Assembly: GCF_042453785.1 (NCBI RefSeq)
Contig: NC_091676.1
Span: forward strand, 1,247,501 to 1,311,500
DNA from: Malus domestica
Taxonomy: Eukaryota > Streptophyta > Magnoliopsida > Rosales > Rosaceae
Direction of reading: 5' to 3'
DNA length: 64,000 nt
Shown here: in pieces, positions 34,601-46,608 of the stretch
Layout of the letters: each line of letters begins with the position of its first letter
How positions within the stretch are numbered: the stretch's first letter is position 1
Program-made: the position numbers and the translations under genes
The notes under the pieces: generated by a model
What the model saw: only the letters and a program-made list of their open reading frames with translations
Told to the model about the DNA's origin: nothing
Database searches by the model: none

Positions 34601-37600
34601 TTTTAAACAGACATCGCGCTGAGGTAATTTAGCACTTCTTGAGTTGTTTGTACGTCCAGTTGCTTGATTGTTTCTTACCTGTCTTCCCATAATGTTTAAT
34701 CAAGGGAGGAGGTACCATAACTGGGTTAATAGTTAGGAAATTTCTCTAAATTCTGATTTTTAGTTAGCGTGGGCAATGTTTCTTTGTCATATCATAGGTT
34801 ACTGTTATGAGGGCCTGTATTTTTTCTATTAGAAATATATGATTTTAAAATTTCCTTGAAACAGGTTCTAACTTTTCTGAACGACATATTTAACACCCTT
34901 TTGGAAGCGCTCTCAGATGCTTCTGATCAGGTAATCCTTTTATTCTGATGGATATTTTTCTCTTATTGTTCCAAGTTATATTTTCTATTCTTTCTTTGGT
35001 TGCAATTTCATTTAAGGTGTTATTGTCAACTCCCACTGTTTCTGTATTTTGGCACTTGTTATCTTCAACATATAATTCATGTGGATCCTTCGATTTGTTG
35101 ATTGACTATTACTTAAGGTTGTCAGAGGAAAAAAGATGATTGAAAAACAATACTGCTAAGCGAAAGCTATTCTAAACTTATATTTCCAATAGTGATGGTT
35201 ACAATGAAATGGACTTGGTGTATTGTGTTTGAAAATTGGCTTTTTGAAATATGGTAAGAGAATTTTAAGTGATTATTCTAAGAAAGTTCCTCCGTGTTTG
35301 AAGTCATAAAGGTTGTAGTCCCCCTCAGGTAATTAAAAGGAAATTTAATATTCTTTCAATTATTTATATTTATTTTGGTTTCAATTATTGATATTGGCCA
35401 TAATGTGTTTGAAGTCGTAACATTTGTTCTGTTTGGTTCAACCCTTGAAGTTATGATTACTGTCAGTTGTTTTGTTAATGGGCTACGATGTCATGCACCA
35501 AATAATAGTGTTGTTACTTTCGTTCATTCTCTCTCTGTGCTTTGCGATTATCATCTGCTGACTTAACTATATTATACTTTTCTTTCTTAGTTACTTACTT
35601 GTCCAGAGGCATTTTGAACTTTGTAAAAATAAAGTTATTCAGTTATCGTGTAATATTTCATTTCCAATTATGGGCTTTAGCTGTCTCCTAGTATGCTAGA
35701 ATGAAGGTTATTTATTGCTTTATGGTGTCCAGAAACATGCATGAAAAGCTAACTGACTCCATGTGTGTATCTAATGTTGCAAGTCTGGATTATGTCCAGG
35801 TGGTTCTCTTGGTCCTAGAAGTTCATGCATGCATAGCAAAAGATCCACAACACTTCCGCCAGCTTGTTGTGTTCCTTGTGCATAATTTTCGTGTGGATAA
35901 CTCTCTTCTAGAAAAGTGAGTCTCTCCCTCTCCCTCTCTCCTCCCTCCATGTGCTGTAGCTAATTTTAAATCTGTGATAATATGTTTCTTGTTTTAACTC
36001 CGGTCCTTATTTTGTTTTCCTTTCCCCAAGACGTGGTGCGTTGATTATTCGCCGACTTTGTGTGCTTTTAGATGCTGAAAGGGTCTACCGAGAACTGTCT
36101 ACTATACTAGAAGCAGAGTCAGACCTGGATTTTGCATCTGTTATGGTTCAGGTTGTTATTTATCACACTACTTAGAGCAACATGTGCATGAGTGACCCAA
36201 ATGGAGCAACGATCGCATGTGACATGATAAATGAGCTCGTACATTGTATTGCCCAGAATTAAAATGTTTTTCTCCTGACTGAGGCATTTAAAAAGACCAA
36301 TTTTATTGTATACTTGTGTTCTTTATTCAAGAGTTCTTTCTTCTGTGTTCTGTCTAGCCTAATCTTTTTTTATCCCTGTGTTCCTTTTCCTTGTTCAGGC
36401 TTTGAACTTGATTTTACTTACATCGTCCGAGTTGGCTGAGCTTCGAGATCTTTTGAAAAGATCACTTGTGAATCCTTCTGGGAAGGACTTATTTGTTTCC
36501 TTATATGCTTCATGGTGCCACTCACCCATGGCAATTATAAGCCTCTGCTTATTAGCTCAGGTGAGGCTCTAGAGCTTTGTCACCTATGGTCACCCCTTTC
36601 ATTTAAAAATCTGTGTTTGCGTGTGAGCATTGGATTTCTTGTCCTGAACATGTCGTGTTGTTTTTTTCATGACAGACATATCAGCATGCGAGTACTGTGA
36701 TTCAGTCTCTGGTGGAGGAAGATATTAATGTCAAGTTTTTGGTCCAGCTGGATAAATTGATTCGGTTACTAGAAACTCCAATCTTTGCGTATCTTAGATT
36801 ACAGGTGCAGTATTGAAATGCTTCTCTTTTTCTTAGCATTGGAGTCCTCCTGTGGCATCCGTCATGTTTACCCTCATCATTTTGTGTTTGCTTTCTCAAA
36901 CTGGCATGAGTTTGAGTGCCTGAGCTCGTATTTTGATTCTTGCAGCTTCTTGAACCTGGAAGACATATGTGGTTGTTAAAAACCTTGTATGGTCTTCTGA
37001 TGTTGCTTCCTCAGGTATAAACTAAGCGTTCTTTTTATGCTATTTAAGGATAATTTTGATTGTGTGCCAAATTGTTTTCTGGTGGTATTCAGTAATTAAA
37101 CTATCATTAAGCATGAACAATTGAGATCAAACCCTAGTATTTTGAAACTCCTTCAATCTGTGCACTGCAAGAATTTTTGTTTTTGTGATTGATATTTGTT
37201 ACGTGTTTTAAGTTTCATTTGATGCTTCATTGCAGCAAAGTGCCGCCTTTAAAATTCTACGGACGCGTTTAAAAACTGTCCCTTCATACGCATTCAACAG
37301 TGAGCAACTCAGACGAACTTCTTCAGGGAATCCCCATCAGATTATACCTCACATGCCAAGTTGTTCGCAGATCATTGAAGACGGGGACATAAACCAGGAC
37401 AGTAAGAGTTCTCATAATGGAATAAACTTTGCTTTAAGACTACAGCAGTTTGAGCAAATGCATCAGCAACATCGTCAGCATGCAAAAGTGCAGGCACAGT
37501 CACACAGTACTTCCACAGCTTCTTCAACACCGAAGGTTTGTTGAGTTTCTTCCATTTGGGAAACATTGCTGTTGAGAAAAATAGATTTCGATGAGTGTTT

Positions 37601-37811
37601 TCAGCATATGTTTATTTGAGGGCCGTATTGGTAGGCAAGATTCGTTATCGTTATATATGTAATAGGGTTTTGTTGGAATTACATTGCTGCCTTGTTGTAC
37701 ATGCAGGATGTGCAAAGACCTGAAGAACAAAGCCATAGCCGATCGCCTTCATCAGATGTGAATAGGCTTCCTTCCAGATCTCGGAGGGCCCCGGGGCAGT
37801 TACAATTATAA
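31694..37811 (+). CDS. VAC14: VAC14 homologue, PIKfyve-complex scaffold, 20 exons
   Basis: HEAT/ARM-repeat scaffold that holds the Fab1/PIKfyve kinase and Fig4 phosphatase together for PI(3,5)P2 synthesis on late endosomal and vacuolar membranes. Exons: 31694-31783, 31876-31989, 32133-32198, 32754-32843, 32924-33043, 33167-33195, 33284-33426, 33523-33617, 33806-33892, 34058-34165, 34255-34346, 34542-34623, 34865-34930, 35800-35915, 36031-36151, 36399-36560, 36676-36804, 36946-37014, 37236-37535, 37707-37811. They sum to 727 codons plus stop, close to the Arabidopsis protein (about 740). Diagnostic words: [67 protein letters not shown] and [16 protein letters not shown]. The C-terminus is Gln/Ser-rich and ends APGQLQL as in other plants. 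No lesions. Intron 13 (34931-35799) is the longest. Confidence 0.95.
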
Positions 37812-39247
37812 CGTTGCTGCACCTAGACAGTGGCCGAGGCGATATTGTACTCATCTGAGGAAGGAGGAAGCGTAGGAGCCGTGGATGACGGGATCTGGTA
37901 TAGTTTGTAAAATTGTATATCTTAGTAGTTTGTTGTTAAAACTCATGGAGGTTGGGATGGTAAAAATTGGGTTTCGAATTGAGTTGAGCTCAGCTGTAAG
38001 CTCGAGCTATTCTTTCGGACTTGTGTAAGCGAGCGGGGATGCACCCCTACGTGGTTGTGTTATTTTTTTATCGAAAACCACGTGGGGGTAAGAAAGGAGG
38101 GAGGTATTTCATTTAGAAGATTCAGTTTGTTTTCTTAATACCCACCTGTTACAGCAGTCTTATAAATGTCGAGAGCTACTTCTTCTTGTACACCTTTGAT
38201 CTGATCCTGAATTTTTTTTTTTTAAAAAAAAATGAGAAAGAAAAAAATATATAGTTTAATGTCTAGTATTTATTTTTAATCGATCGATGCACTATTGTTT
38301 TCGCCAAACTCTGTTTCTTGATTTCTTTCATTTCGTCGGCCAAAATATCTTGAAAATGATCTTCACGAATTCAGAGTGATGGTTTTAGTAGATTTTCTAA
38401 AAGGCATGTTAGTCAATTTTCTCCCAAAATTTGTACGGAGCTTGAACATTAAGTTTAGCTAATACCCATGAACATTTATACTTCGCTAATTTCCCTCCGT
38501 AAATTTTAGTTTAGCCAATTACCCTTGAACCTTTATAAATATTTAATTTTCTAACCATCTTGATCATGAGGATAAAACATAACAACTATATGAAGGCAAA
38601 AAAAGGGAAAATTAGATGAATGAATTTTTTGGGAACTTCAACGAAAAGCTTCTAGTGCTATTCACTTTAACTAAAAACTATATTTTTACACTAAAAAGTC
38701 AATTATAGTACTATTCCCTTTATCCTTTATTTTGTTTTTATCGTTAAAATTCAAAATTTTTAAATTCTTTTCATTAGTTTTTCTTTAAAAAAAAAAAAAA
38801 AAAGAAATCTAACGCAGAGGAGGAAATCGGGTACCTAAAAAATTTTAGGCATGTAATCAATTAAAATTAAAGTTTGGTTGGGAAATTGACTAATATAAAA
38901 GTTCTAAGATATAATTGGTTAAAATGAAAATGTAAGAGAAAAATTGAACCCACTATACAAATTTAGTGGACAAATAGACAAATACCTCTTTCTAAAATAT
39001 GTTTTAGCATGGAATTTTCTCCCACAAGAGATCTTAAGACACCGATGGTTTCAAAAATCAAATCCAATTAAAATAACAAGATAAGTAATATAGCAACACA
39101 CATGCCGTATTACAACTTGGAAATTTTACAATACAGGGGAAAGGGAGGAACGTCCAGAAATCAGAGCCTTGTGCTGCACCGTGAACCGGAAGCGATGCGC
39201 TCCGAATCGAATCAAGTCCTCGATCGATCCGCTAGGTTTTCGAGTTG
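37812..39247. other. Convergent spacer between VAC14 and the F-box gene
   Basis: VAC14 3' UTR, then AT-rich DNA. A small palindrome with accacgtggttgtg / aaaccacgtggggg arms lies at 38048-38090. One MITE-like repeat (38640-38790) is present. No gene seen. Confidence 0.5.
38640..38790 (+). mobile_element. Dispersed MITE-like repeat
   Basis: Matches 24318-24440 in reverse orientation over about 120 bp: the shared words are listed at that entry. AT-rich and non-coding. The two copies show this is a dispersed family, but the termini were not defined. Confidence 0.55.
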
Positions 39248-40480
39248 TCATTTCACGGGGGCAATTGTTTCATCATAACAAGAAAGAACGTTCCATCTAA
39301 TACAAGCATCCTTCTTACACATCCATTCAGGCACAACAATTGAACTGCACCGGAAGCTTTGATCCTTCATATCGTAAAAGTGAAGAAATGCTTGAGATAG
39401 CGCTCCGGATTTTATCAAGACCTCACCGGTGTGGAATGCGCATAAACAACTGTAAGGGTATGCAACGTCGAAAACCTCCTTAACCCACACTTGATTTTGG
39501 TAGTCCTTCAAAATCCACAACTGTGACGCTGCACTACATGAAGTCGAACTTCTCCCCATGTCATATGTGAGAGCTAAACATCCACCCACATCAACAACTG
39601 CCCAAAAATGATGGCGGATACTACAGACTTCTCGAGGAAATGGGATGACTTTGAATCTTTGCTCCCCTAGGTCAAATACCACTATACATTTCTCTTCCTC
39701 GTGTATCCAATGTATGGCTCCGTGAAGGCACACACTTCTCATGTCAATGTGCCAAAAAGTATGATCAAATGGCAGATCATCGTGCTCTACCTCTACGCAC
39801 CTCCACGACTCCGCACTACCCAGTGTGAAAACTTGGAGGCTAATAACTGCAACCGCCCTATAAAAATTGGCAGGCTCTTGGTGTAAAAACCTGCATAGCT
39901 TGACTTGGACAACCATGTACTCGTTTCTAACAGGACTGAATCCAAAGCCATATCCAACCTCGACTCCGCAGGGTTTGATGTCCGGTGAAGTAGATTGGTG
40001 GCTGGTGGGTGAATTGGAAATGGAGGGGAGGGTCATAGACTCTCGGGTGCAGGGGTTAAATACACGAATGCGGTGCTCACGAAAGAAGATAAAACAAGCC
40101 AAGCCGTTGGTACACAGTATAATGGGGAGACTGGATTCTTGGGGCTCTAGTGTTAGAAGGTGGGTGGCGCCGGCGGGTGAGGGGCTGCCATCTTTGTTGA
40201 TTTGGAGGGACATAATGTGTTGCCGCTTCGTGTCGATGTGCCTGAGATCGAGGAGGAGCAGACTGGTGTTTCGATTGGAATGCAAGTTCCGGTAGGCAAT
40301 GAGAAAAGAAGGGTTTCGGGTGATGAGAGCGAGCCACGCCTTGCAAACACATTTGAACCGCATCAGAGACTTGGCTGGTAGCTTTGGGAGTATTCGAAAC
40401 CATATGATTTCATTTGGGAGCTCTGCAACTAGTGATTGAATTTTCGGAACTTCATCGCCTTTCGCTTCAGCTACTTCCAT
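39248..40480 (-). CDS. F-box protein with F-box-associated domain, 410 aa
   Basis: Probable substrate receptor of an SCF (SKP1-CUL1-F-box) ubiquitin ligase. Intronless, 410 aa. The F-box lies at about residues 18-60 (LVAELPNEIIWFRILPKLPA, then KSLMRFKCVCKAWLALI). The rest is like plant F-box-associated domains (RVFNPCTRESMTLP, VEVGYGFGFSPVRNEYMVV, LHGAIHWIHEEEKCIVVFDL, LWILKDYQNQVWVKEVF). The substrate is unknown. ATG 40480 directly precedes the F-box at the usual spacing. A damaged relative lies just upstream (41160-42830), so this is a local tandem duplication, common in this fast-evolving family. Confidence 0.88.
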   Translation of the reverse strand: MEVAEAKGDEVPKIQSLVAELPNEIIWFRILPKLPAKSLMRFKCVCKAWLALITRNPSFLIAYRNLHSNRNTSLLLLDLRHIDTKRQHIMSLQINKDGSPSPAGATHLLTLEPQESSLPIILCTNGLACFIFFREHRIRVFNPCTRESMTLPSISNSPTSHQSTSPDIKPCGVEVGYGFGFSPVRNEYMVVQVKLCRFLHQEPANFYRAVAVISLQVFTLGSAESWRCVEVEHDDLPFDHTFWHIDMRSVCLHGAIHWIHEEEKCIVVFDLGEQRFKVIPFPREVCSIRHHFWAVVDVGGCLALTYDMGRSSTSCSAASQLWILKDYQNQVWVKEVFDVAYPYSCLCAFHTGEVLIKSGALSQAFLHFYDMKDQSFRCSSIVVPEWMCKKDACIRWNVLSCYDETIAPVK

Positions 40481-41159
40481 GGTGATTTTTCGGCCGGGGA
40501 TTCCGAATCCCGACCAAATTTCCGGTTTTCAATTTAAAAAAAAACAAAATACAAATGCGAAATGTAAACGAAATGGTTATCAAACAGATCTTATGAAATA
40601 TGGAGTTTTCAATAATTCAGCGTGTGAACATATAAACAAAAAAGATCAAAACAGAGAAACGGAGAGATCAAAGCGACCACTTAGTAGAGGAAGTTTTACC
40701 AGATCCCTTCTTCTCTTTGGTTTTATGGCCACCGTGAGGATCGCCGTCTGCCGCAGCGATAAGCGTGTCTGCGCTAACAACAGTCCCAGAAGCTTCTGCT
40801 GTACAACGAAAATGGCGAGATATATATTCTTTTTCTTCATGGACACGTACACGAGAGATTTTTCAGCGTGCGTTGTTGGCCCGTTTTACTTTTTATGATT
40901 AAAACTTTGAAAAGAGATTATTTTTTTATTCATCCAATATTCTAATTAATTAGGATGTCGGTATCCAAACCATTTTTTATTCAATTGATACTAGTAAAAA
41001 ACACACTTTATGTGTGAGAAGTACATTTTTTATTTTTTATTTTTTTATTTTTTTGATGGGAGGAGTAAATTTTTTTTACAACAGGGATTTGAAAAAAGAA
41101 ATAAACAGTTCAATTTGACTGTGAGGTTTAAATTAAAAAAAAAACGTGTTTGTACAAAA
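40481..41159. other. Upstream region of the F-box gene
   Basis: Contains the probable promoter of the F-box gene (minus strand). Short open frames on both strands (40479-40898, 40646-40852) have no recognisable family. The right part is A/T homopolymer-rich. Confidence 0.4.
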
Positions 41160-42830
41160 ACCATTGATCTTCGTATCATAAAAGTGAACCCGTGGAAAAA
41201 ATTGAATAAAGACCTCACCTGTGTGGATCGTATACAAAGAATCAAATCCCTTGAATGTTGACTCCCTCGGTAAGACGGCAACCCAAACTTGATTTTGGTA
41301 GTCCTTCAAAATCCATACCTAAGGTACCGTTTGGTACGTGAGACAGGACGGAAGACAGTGGGATGATGCGTTCCGTCCTACGTTTGGTGTGTCTAAAAAC
41401 CGCGGAACAGATTTGTGAACACGGAAAATTCCTGAAACGAAAGAGACAAGAACAATCGTGCACAAACAAATATTTGTATTTAGATGATTTTGGGTTACAA
41501 TCTCTCTCTAATTTGATCATCTGATTCGATCTCCGTAAGGTGTTGATTTGTGGATGTTTCGTTGATCCAAGGGCCGTTGGGGCTTGATCTTGGATGAATT
41601 GTTGGAAGTTTCTTCAAAGGGCCGTGGGCTTGATCTTTGAAGGTGGATTTGAGCGGATCTTCAAGGAGCCATTGGGGCTTGATCTTGAGTAACGGTGATG
41701 AACGGATCTCCAAGGGCTTTTGGGCTTGATCTTGAAGAACAGTGATGACCGGATCTTCAAGGGCTTTTGGGCTTGATCTTGAAGAACGGTTGGATGTGTG
41801 GATTTGTCAACGTTGTTGATCCAAAGGGCCGTTGGGGCTTGATCTTGGATGAACGATGAACGAAGAACGAAGAACACTTTCTTCGAGGGCCGTCGGGGCT
41901 TGATCTTGAAGGTGGATTTGATGAAGAACGAAAAGGGCTTTCTTGATCCTTCGGGATTTGCTTGAGCGCTTCGGAGTTTCAGAGCTTCAGAGCTTCAAGG
42001 TGTAATATGAATTCCTCTCCCAAAATGAATGAAATGGGCTTGTATTTATAGAATTTTCCAATGCCTAATTTTGAATATAATATCCCAGATGAAATAAGTC
42101 GTTTCTGCCAGGTGTTGACACGTGTCCTATTTGATGACTTTTCCAACTCATTTCAATTTTCGTTGAGTCACACGCTACGTGCAAAATTTATGTAATACAT
42201 GAGCGTTGACACTTTGATTTATCGGTCAACATTTATTTACGAAATTTCGATGTCTACAAGATTATCCCATGAGACGAAAATTGGCTAATTTTTTGTTCCA
42301 CCTTCTCCCCTGTAACGATTGGTTTCACATTCGTGAACACAAATTTATAACATTTTAAGACAAAATTGCCCCTTATCTTTTTCAATATTTACACCATCCA
42401 TGGAAGATCGTTCCGTTCCGTCCCGTCTGCGTACCAAACGGACCATTAACGTCGTCCTCAATTTTCTTGAGTTCCAAGGCTTCTTAGAGCAAGACATCCA
42501 CCAATGTCCACAATTGTCCCGGGATTGCATACGTATCCGCCGCTAGCATCTTCTTTAGGAAGAGGAATGGCTCTGAATCTCTCAACTCCAAGATCGAATA
42601 CCAGTGTTTTATCATGACATACCCTGTGGAGGCCTCCATGAAGGAACACTCTTTCACTGCACATGAAGCGCGTCAGACGTACTTTTAGGAAGAGGACTTG
42701 TAGACGCACTTGAAGCTAGCACGTCAGAGACTTGGCCGGCGTGTTTGAAACCACATGATTTCGTTAGGGAGCTGCGGAAGTTTTGATCGAACGCGACCAT
42801 TACCTTCAACTTCAACTACTTCCATGACAA
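41160..42830 (-). pseudogene. Decayed F-box gene copy, split by a DNA transposon
   Basis: Two blocks resemble the neighbouring F-box gene. At 42450-42830 (minus) are an N-terminal piece (matching the 40361-40470 region near the start codon) and a middle piece (VFLHGGLHRVCHDKTLVFDL, then RFRAIPLP, DIGGCLAL). At about 41160-41319 is the 3' piece, with the same words as WILKDYQNQVWV. Between them sits a 1.1-kb transposon (41323-42446). The N-terminal F-box itself and much of the middle are deleted, so it cannot code for a working protein. Confidence 0.7.
41323..42446. mobile_element. PIF/Harbinger-like non-autonomous element in the F-box pseudogene
   Basis: Ends are inverted: ggtaccgtttggtacg at 41323 and cgtaccaaacggaccat at 42430-42446. 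TAA is present on both sides (41320-41322 and 42447-42449), the Harbinger-type duplication. The interior has no transposase. It contains an array of gggcttgatcttgaag-type words (about 41570-41960), with ggatcttcaagg and gggccgttggggcttgat repeated several times. Confidence 0.65.
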
Positions 42831-43613
42831 CCTCGAAACACAAACCTTCTACTCTCTTGCAAAAATCTCAATACTCAGCCAAGCAATAGGTATTGGTACG
42901 TTAGTGAGTGTGTGTTCTGTAGGAGCAGTGGCCAAAGAAAAACCATAATCCTTGTACAACTCTGAGTTTCAAACTAAGCAAACCACAGAGTTTTCAAAAT
43001 AAGGGTCACGCAGACTCTAAGATGGAAGAATCATCAACTGCTATAAACAACCCCAATAAAAAGTGAGAACCCAGAGGGAAGAGCTCCAGTGGTTTGTGAA
43101 GAAAGTTGCATCGAATCGACTTGCGCTGCCGGTGTCTAAATCAACACGCCTGGCCGCGTCACCATTTTCAGGGCAAATTGATCGTAGTTGGTCAAGGAAT
43201 AAAGGGTTAATTGTTTCGTCAGCGCCATTTCCGGTGGTGGTGAAGTTATACAGTCTGTACTTGAAGAACTGGCAAGCTGAGGTGGGAAGTTGATAAGTTG
43301 TCGAGACGAACTCCCTATACCCATTCGTTCAGTCTTATTGGAAAAGAAAGACGGAACTTCACACCTATACAACACGGGCAGCAGCAAATCCACCAAGGTA
43401 TGCCTTGTACATGTTCGACGATTTACCCCAGACATTCTGAAAGCTCTCTTCGGTACTAGTCTTTCCTCCTGCCTTGCTTGATCTGGCTCTGTTGCTCGGT
43501 TGAGGTGCCTTGTACCTGCTCGACGAATTGCTCCAGAGAATCTGCCTTTTTTTTTTTTTTTTTTTTTTTTCAGGGCGTCCTTTATGGTGTTGACAACTCA
43601 AAACTGAATTATC
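42831..43613. other. Region upstream of L1 ORF1
   Basis: Probably includes the 5' UTR of the L1 element, but its 5' boundary and target duplication were not found. Contains a run of about 24 T (43546-43570). An open frame at 43063-43293 is unrecognised. Confidence 0.35.
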
Positions 43614-44273
43614 ATGGGCACAAATATCGTTTGTCCATGGGGTTTTCTTGCAGAGACGGTTATGCCGACAACTAATATGCCCCCCGCTCAACCACTTCTG
43701 AAGGCAAGGACTTTTGCTTATGTGGTTTCCACCCCAATTGAAGACGTCCATCTCAGCCAACTTCCAACTCCGGTTGTGCGTGGGGACAAAACATATGTCA
43801 AGATTAGCGAGGATCTATACCAAGAACAGTTGAAGTTGTTTCAAAATAATCTCCTTGGGCGTTTGCTCCTAAAAAAGGGTTCTACGCCAATGAAGACCGG
43901 TGCTCTAAAATCTTGTTTAGAAGATGCATGGCGTCCTACTGCACCATGGAACCTGGTTCCTATAGGTAAAGGTTATTTTGATATCCATTTCAATAAGGAA
44001 GATGATATGCGACGGGCATGGGGTGGCGGTACGTGTACTCTCGCTACTGGTTTATTCAGGTTATCAAAATGGACGCCATATTTTAAACCAGGTGATGTTC
44101 TCCCTCAAACTCATGCTCAGGTATGGATTAAAATTTTTGGTTTGAGTCAGGAATATTGGCATCCTAGACACTTGATGGAAATTGCGAGAGGGGTTGGCAC
44201 CCCCTTGCAACTAGATTCAGCTACAAGGGAAAGGCAATATGGTTATTATGCACGTATATTAGTTGATGTCAAT
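43614..44273 (+). CDS. L1 ORF1 protein, N-terminal part (DUF4283-like)
   Basis: First 220 codons of L1 ORF1, an RNA-binding nucleocapsid-like protein. The stretch from about residue 55 (KTYVKISEDLYQEQLKLFQN) through WNLVPIGKGYFDIHFN and PGDVLPQTHAQVWIKIFGL fits the DUF4283 RNA-binding domain of plant L1 ORF1 proteins. It is cut after LVDVN by the LTR element, and the frame continues exactly at 55056 once one copy of the 5-bp duplication is removed. M at 43614 or at about 43662 could be the start. Confidence 0.82.
44269..44273. repeat. Target site duplication tcaat (left) of the LTR element
   Basis: tcaat directly precedes TGATGTGAG of the left LTR and recurs at 55051-55055 after ...CCTATCA of the right LTR. 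Five bases is the usual size for LTR retrotransposons. Confidence 0.9.
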
Positions 44274-46593
44274 TGATGTGAGAATTACTTGACACACAAA
44301 TTAAACCCTATTTGTGACAATTGTAGTAATGATGTAAGTAGGGATCGTTCTAACCGGAGATTAACTAGGGGTGCTAAACACTTGACTCAAATAAATAAAA
44401 CTAACTTTTAAAACACTAAGACAAACCAAAAGACTCAAAACAAGTTCAAAAGACTCCAAATACTTAAAAGCATAAAATAAGATAGATTTGAACGACTAAG
44501 ACTTTAACAAAATATGGGGAGGGGGAATTGAGTTGTTTTTGACGAGATTAAATTAAATGGACAGATTATAATTAAGGGCAAAATGTAAATATGAATTCGA
44601 TGAAAAATATGGATGATGGAATAGCTTAAGGGGTTCTTCTCCACACATGTCACACTTGCAATACAAGATCGATTCTCAGTTGGTCTTTCGATAAATTATG
44701 AAACTCAACACCCTAGGTTAATTAGGTCCGCTTAAATTAACCGTCAAGTTCTCCTTAAGTTAATGAATTGGATGGGTTTGCGCAACGCAATTCACAACAT
44801 TCTCCAAAAGTCCTTTACGTGAAAAGCACAATAAAGATACAATCAAAGATCATTAAGCATCATGAAAACTATAAGTGTTGACGAGGTATTCGTTACTATG
44901 AAAAGCATGAAACTAGTGCCAAGAATTCATTTAACGCGATTGTTTATAAGCAACCTCCACTACTTGTGAATATAAGTTCATAACGATTAGGTGAAACTCA
45001 CTTATATTCTAGCGTCATATTTATGCATGAAAATTAAGCGTGCACTCTCAATAAACATACATAAATAAGTTATCAATCAAACGGTTAAACAAATTGAATC
45101 CACAACTTATGAAATTCCAACCAAAGATAATCAATTCATATTGCAAGCATAAACATAGTTTCGAATCACCCCCTAGCTAAAGGGGGGTTTAGTTCCTCAT
45201 ACTTGCAAAACAAAGATACATAAAATTAGACATTGAAATCAAAGATAGAAAACACCTAGAAACGCTCCAACACTCCCAAGGCTTGGGCTTAGGCACGGCA
45301 CAAGATGTTCCTTCTCCTTCCTTACTTGCAAGCTGCGGCACTAGAGGTTTTGGACGGTTTTGGGTGGTTTTTATGGTGTAGAATGGATGAGGAATGGTAT
45401 GGAAAGGTTTAGGATTGATGGGTGGTGTGGCTAGGGGTGATTTTTGGCTAAATTTGGAGAGAAAATCTGTTATATCTTTGATGAATATGGAAGGTGGTAT
45501 TTATAGGCTTGAGATAGGACCACTCCATTTCCTTTGCATGTGAGCTTGTGTGGGTGTGTGTTGGCATGTTTCCTCTTTACATTTACACACACATGCTTCA
45601 TCATTTCAACCACAACACACACACATTTTCTGCCCTATTTTCCTTTACATTTACACACACATGCTTCATCATTTCAAGCACCAAACACCCACATTTTCAG
45701 CCCATGTTTCTCCTTTCCTTTGCATGTGTTGTGCCTTCTCTTCTAGCTGTGCATTTCCACTTGCTCCAAAGACAAATGAGTGTAATCATAACTCCATTTG
45801 CTGCTGAGTGTTGATGACAAAGCAAAACACAAAACAAGTGCCTTTTATTAGCCAAATCTGCTTAGCCCGTTTCTAAACCTTTCAGTGTTAAAATGCCCAT
45901 AACTTCTTCTAGAAAAATGATATTAACAATCTGTAAATTGCTCCAGAAAATAGACATCCGTAGCTTTCCAAGCATATAAGGCTCATTCTCTCATTCATTT
46001 GGAGCTGTTCGTAACATGCTTCCAAAGTCAGCTAATCTGCACAGGCAGTTTTGACGAATTTGTTGGTTGTCCATGTTTCTCTTTTGCACATGCCTTTCTT
46101 GCTGTTTTCTTCTTTGCATGTGTGTGTTGTCATCTTTGTTTCTCCTTTGCACATGACATGTGCTGTCCATGTTTAGATCCCCTTTGCATTTGCACACACT
46201 TGCTTCATCATTTCAACCACAAAACACACCATTTCCTTCCCCTTTGCCGTGTATGTCCCTTTTACTTTGCATGTGGGCTTCTTTGCATGTGTTTTCTCCC
46301 TCTCTTGCCTTGAGTTTGCATGTGGGCTTCTTTGCATGTGTTTATCCTTGCAATTACACACACACACTTGCACACACAAAAGCCCAAAACGTCCATCCTC
46401 ATGTCTCCATGTTTGCACCATCCAATCTTAGCCCAAAAATGCTCCAAAATGCTCCAAAATGCATCTTCTTGCATCCTTGGCCCATAGAACCTACAAACAC
46501 ACAAAAATGGCTTAAACTACTAACATAACTAAGAACTAAGAACATAAATGCACGAAAACAAACATACTAAGTCGCATAAATATGCTCCTATCA
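44274..46593 (-). repeat. 3' LTR (left copy), 2320 bp
   Basis: Near-identical to 52799-55050, except for a 68-bp segment (around 45590-45660) that duplicates tttacacacacatgcttcat and its surroundings. On the minus strand a TATA box (cctataaatacc, about 45496-45507) lies about 1.1 kb into the LTR. The U3 half is full of tttgcatgtg-type words (46113, 46266, 46282, 46316, 46332 and others). Confidence 0.92.
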
Positions 46594-46608
46594 AATTCCC
46601 CCACACTT
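46594..46608 (-). other. Polypurine tract of the LTR element
   Basis: On the minus strand this reads ctaagtgtgggggaatt directly before TGATAGG of the 3' LTR. A G-rich purine run next to the 3' LTR is the plus-strand primer of reverse transcription. Similar motifs recur inside the element near 48250 and 50950. Confidence 0.75.

Noticed and set aside
43063..43293. 76-codon frame upstream of L1 ORF1
   Set aside because: No recognisable family; probably L1 leader or spacer.
45534..46528. Overlapping open frames rich in Cys/His/Phe in the LTRs (repeated at 54059-54985)
   Set aside because: They are produced by the repetitive tttgcatgtg / cacacaca sequence of the U3 region, occur in all frames, and have no family resemblance.
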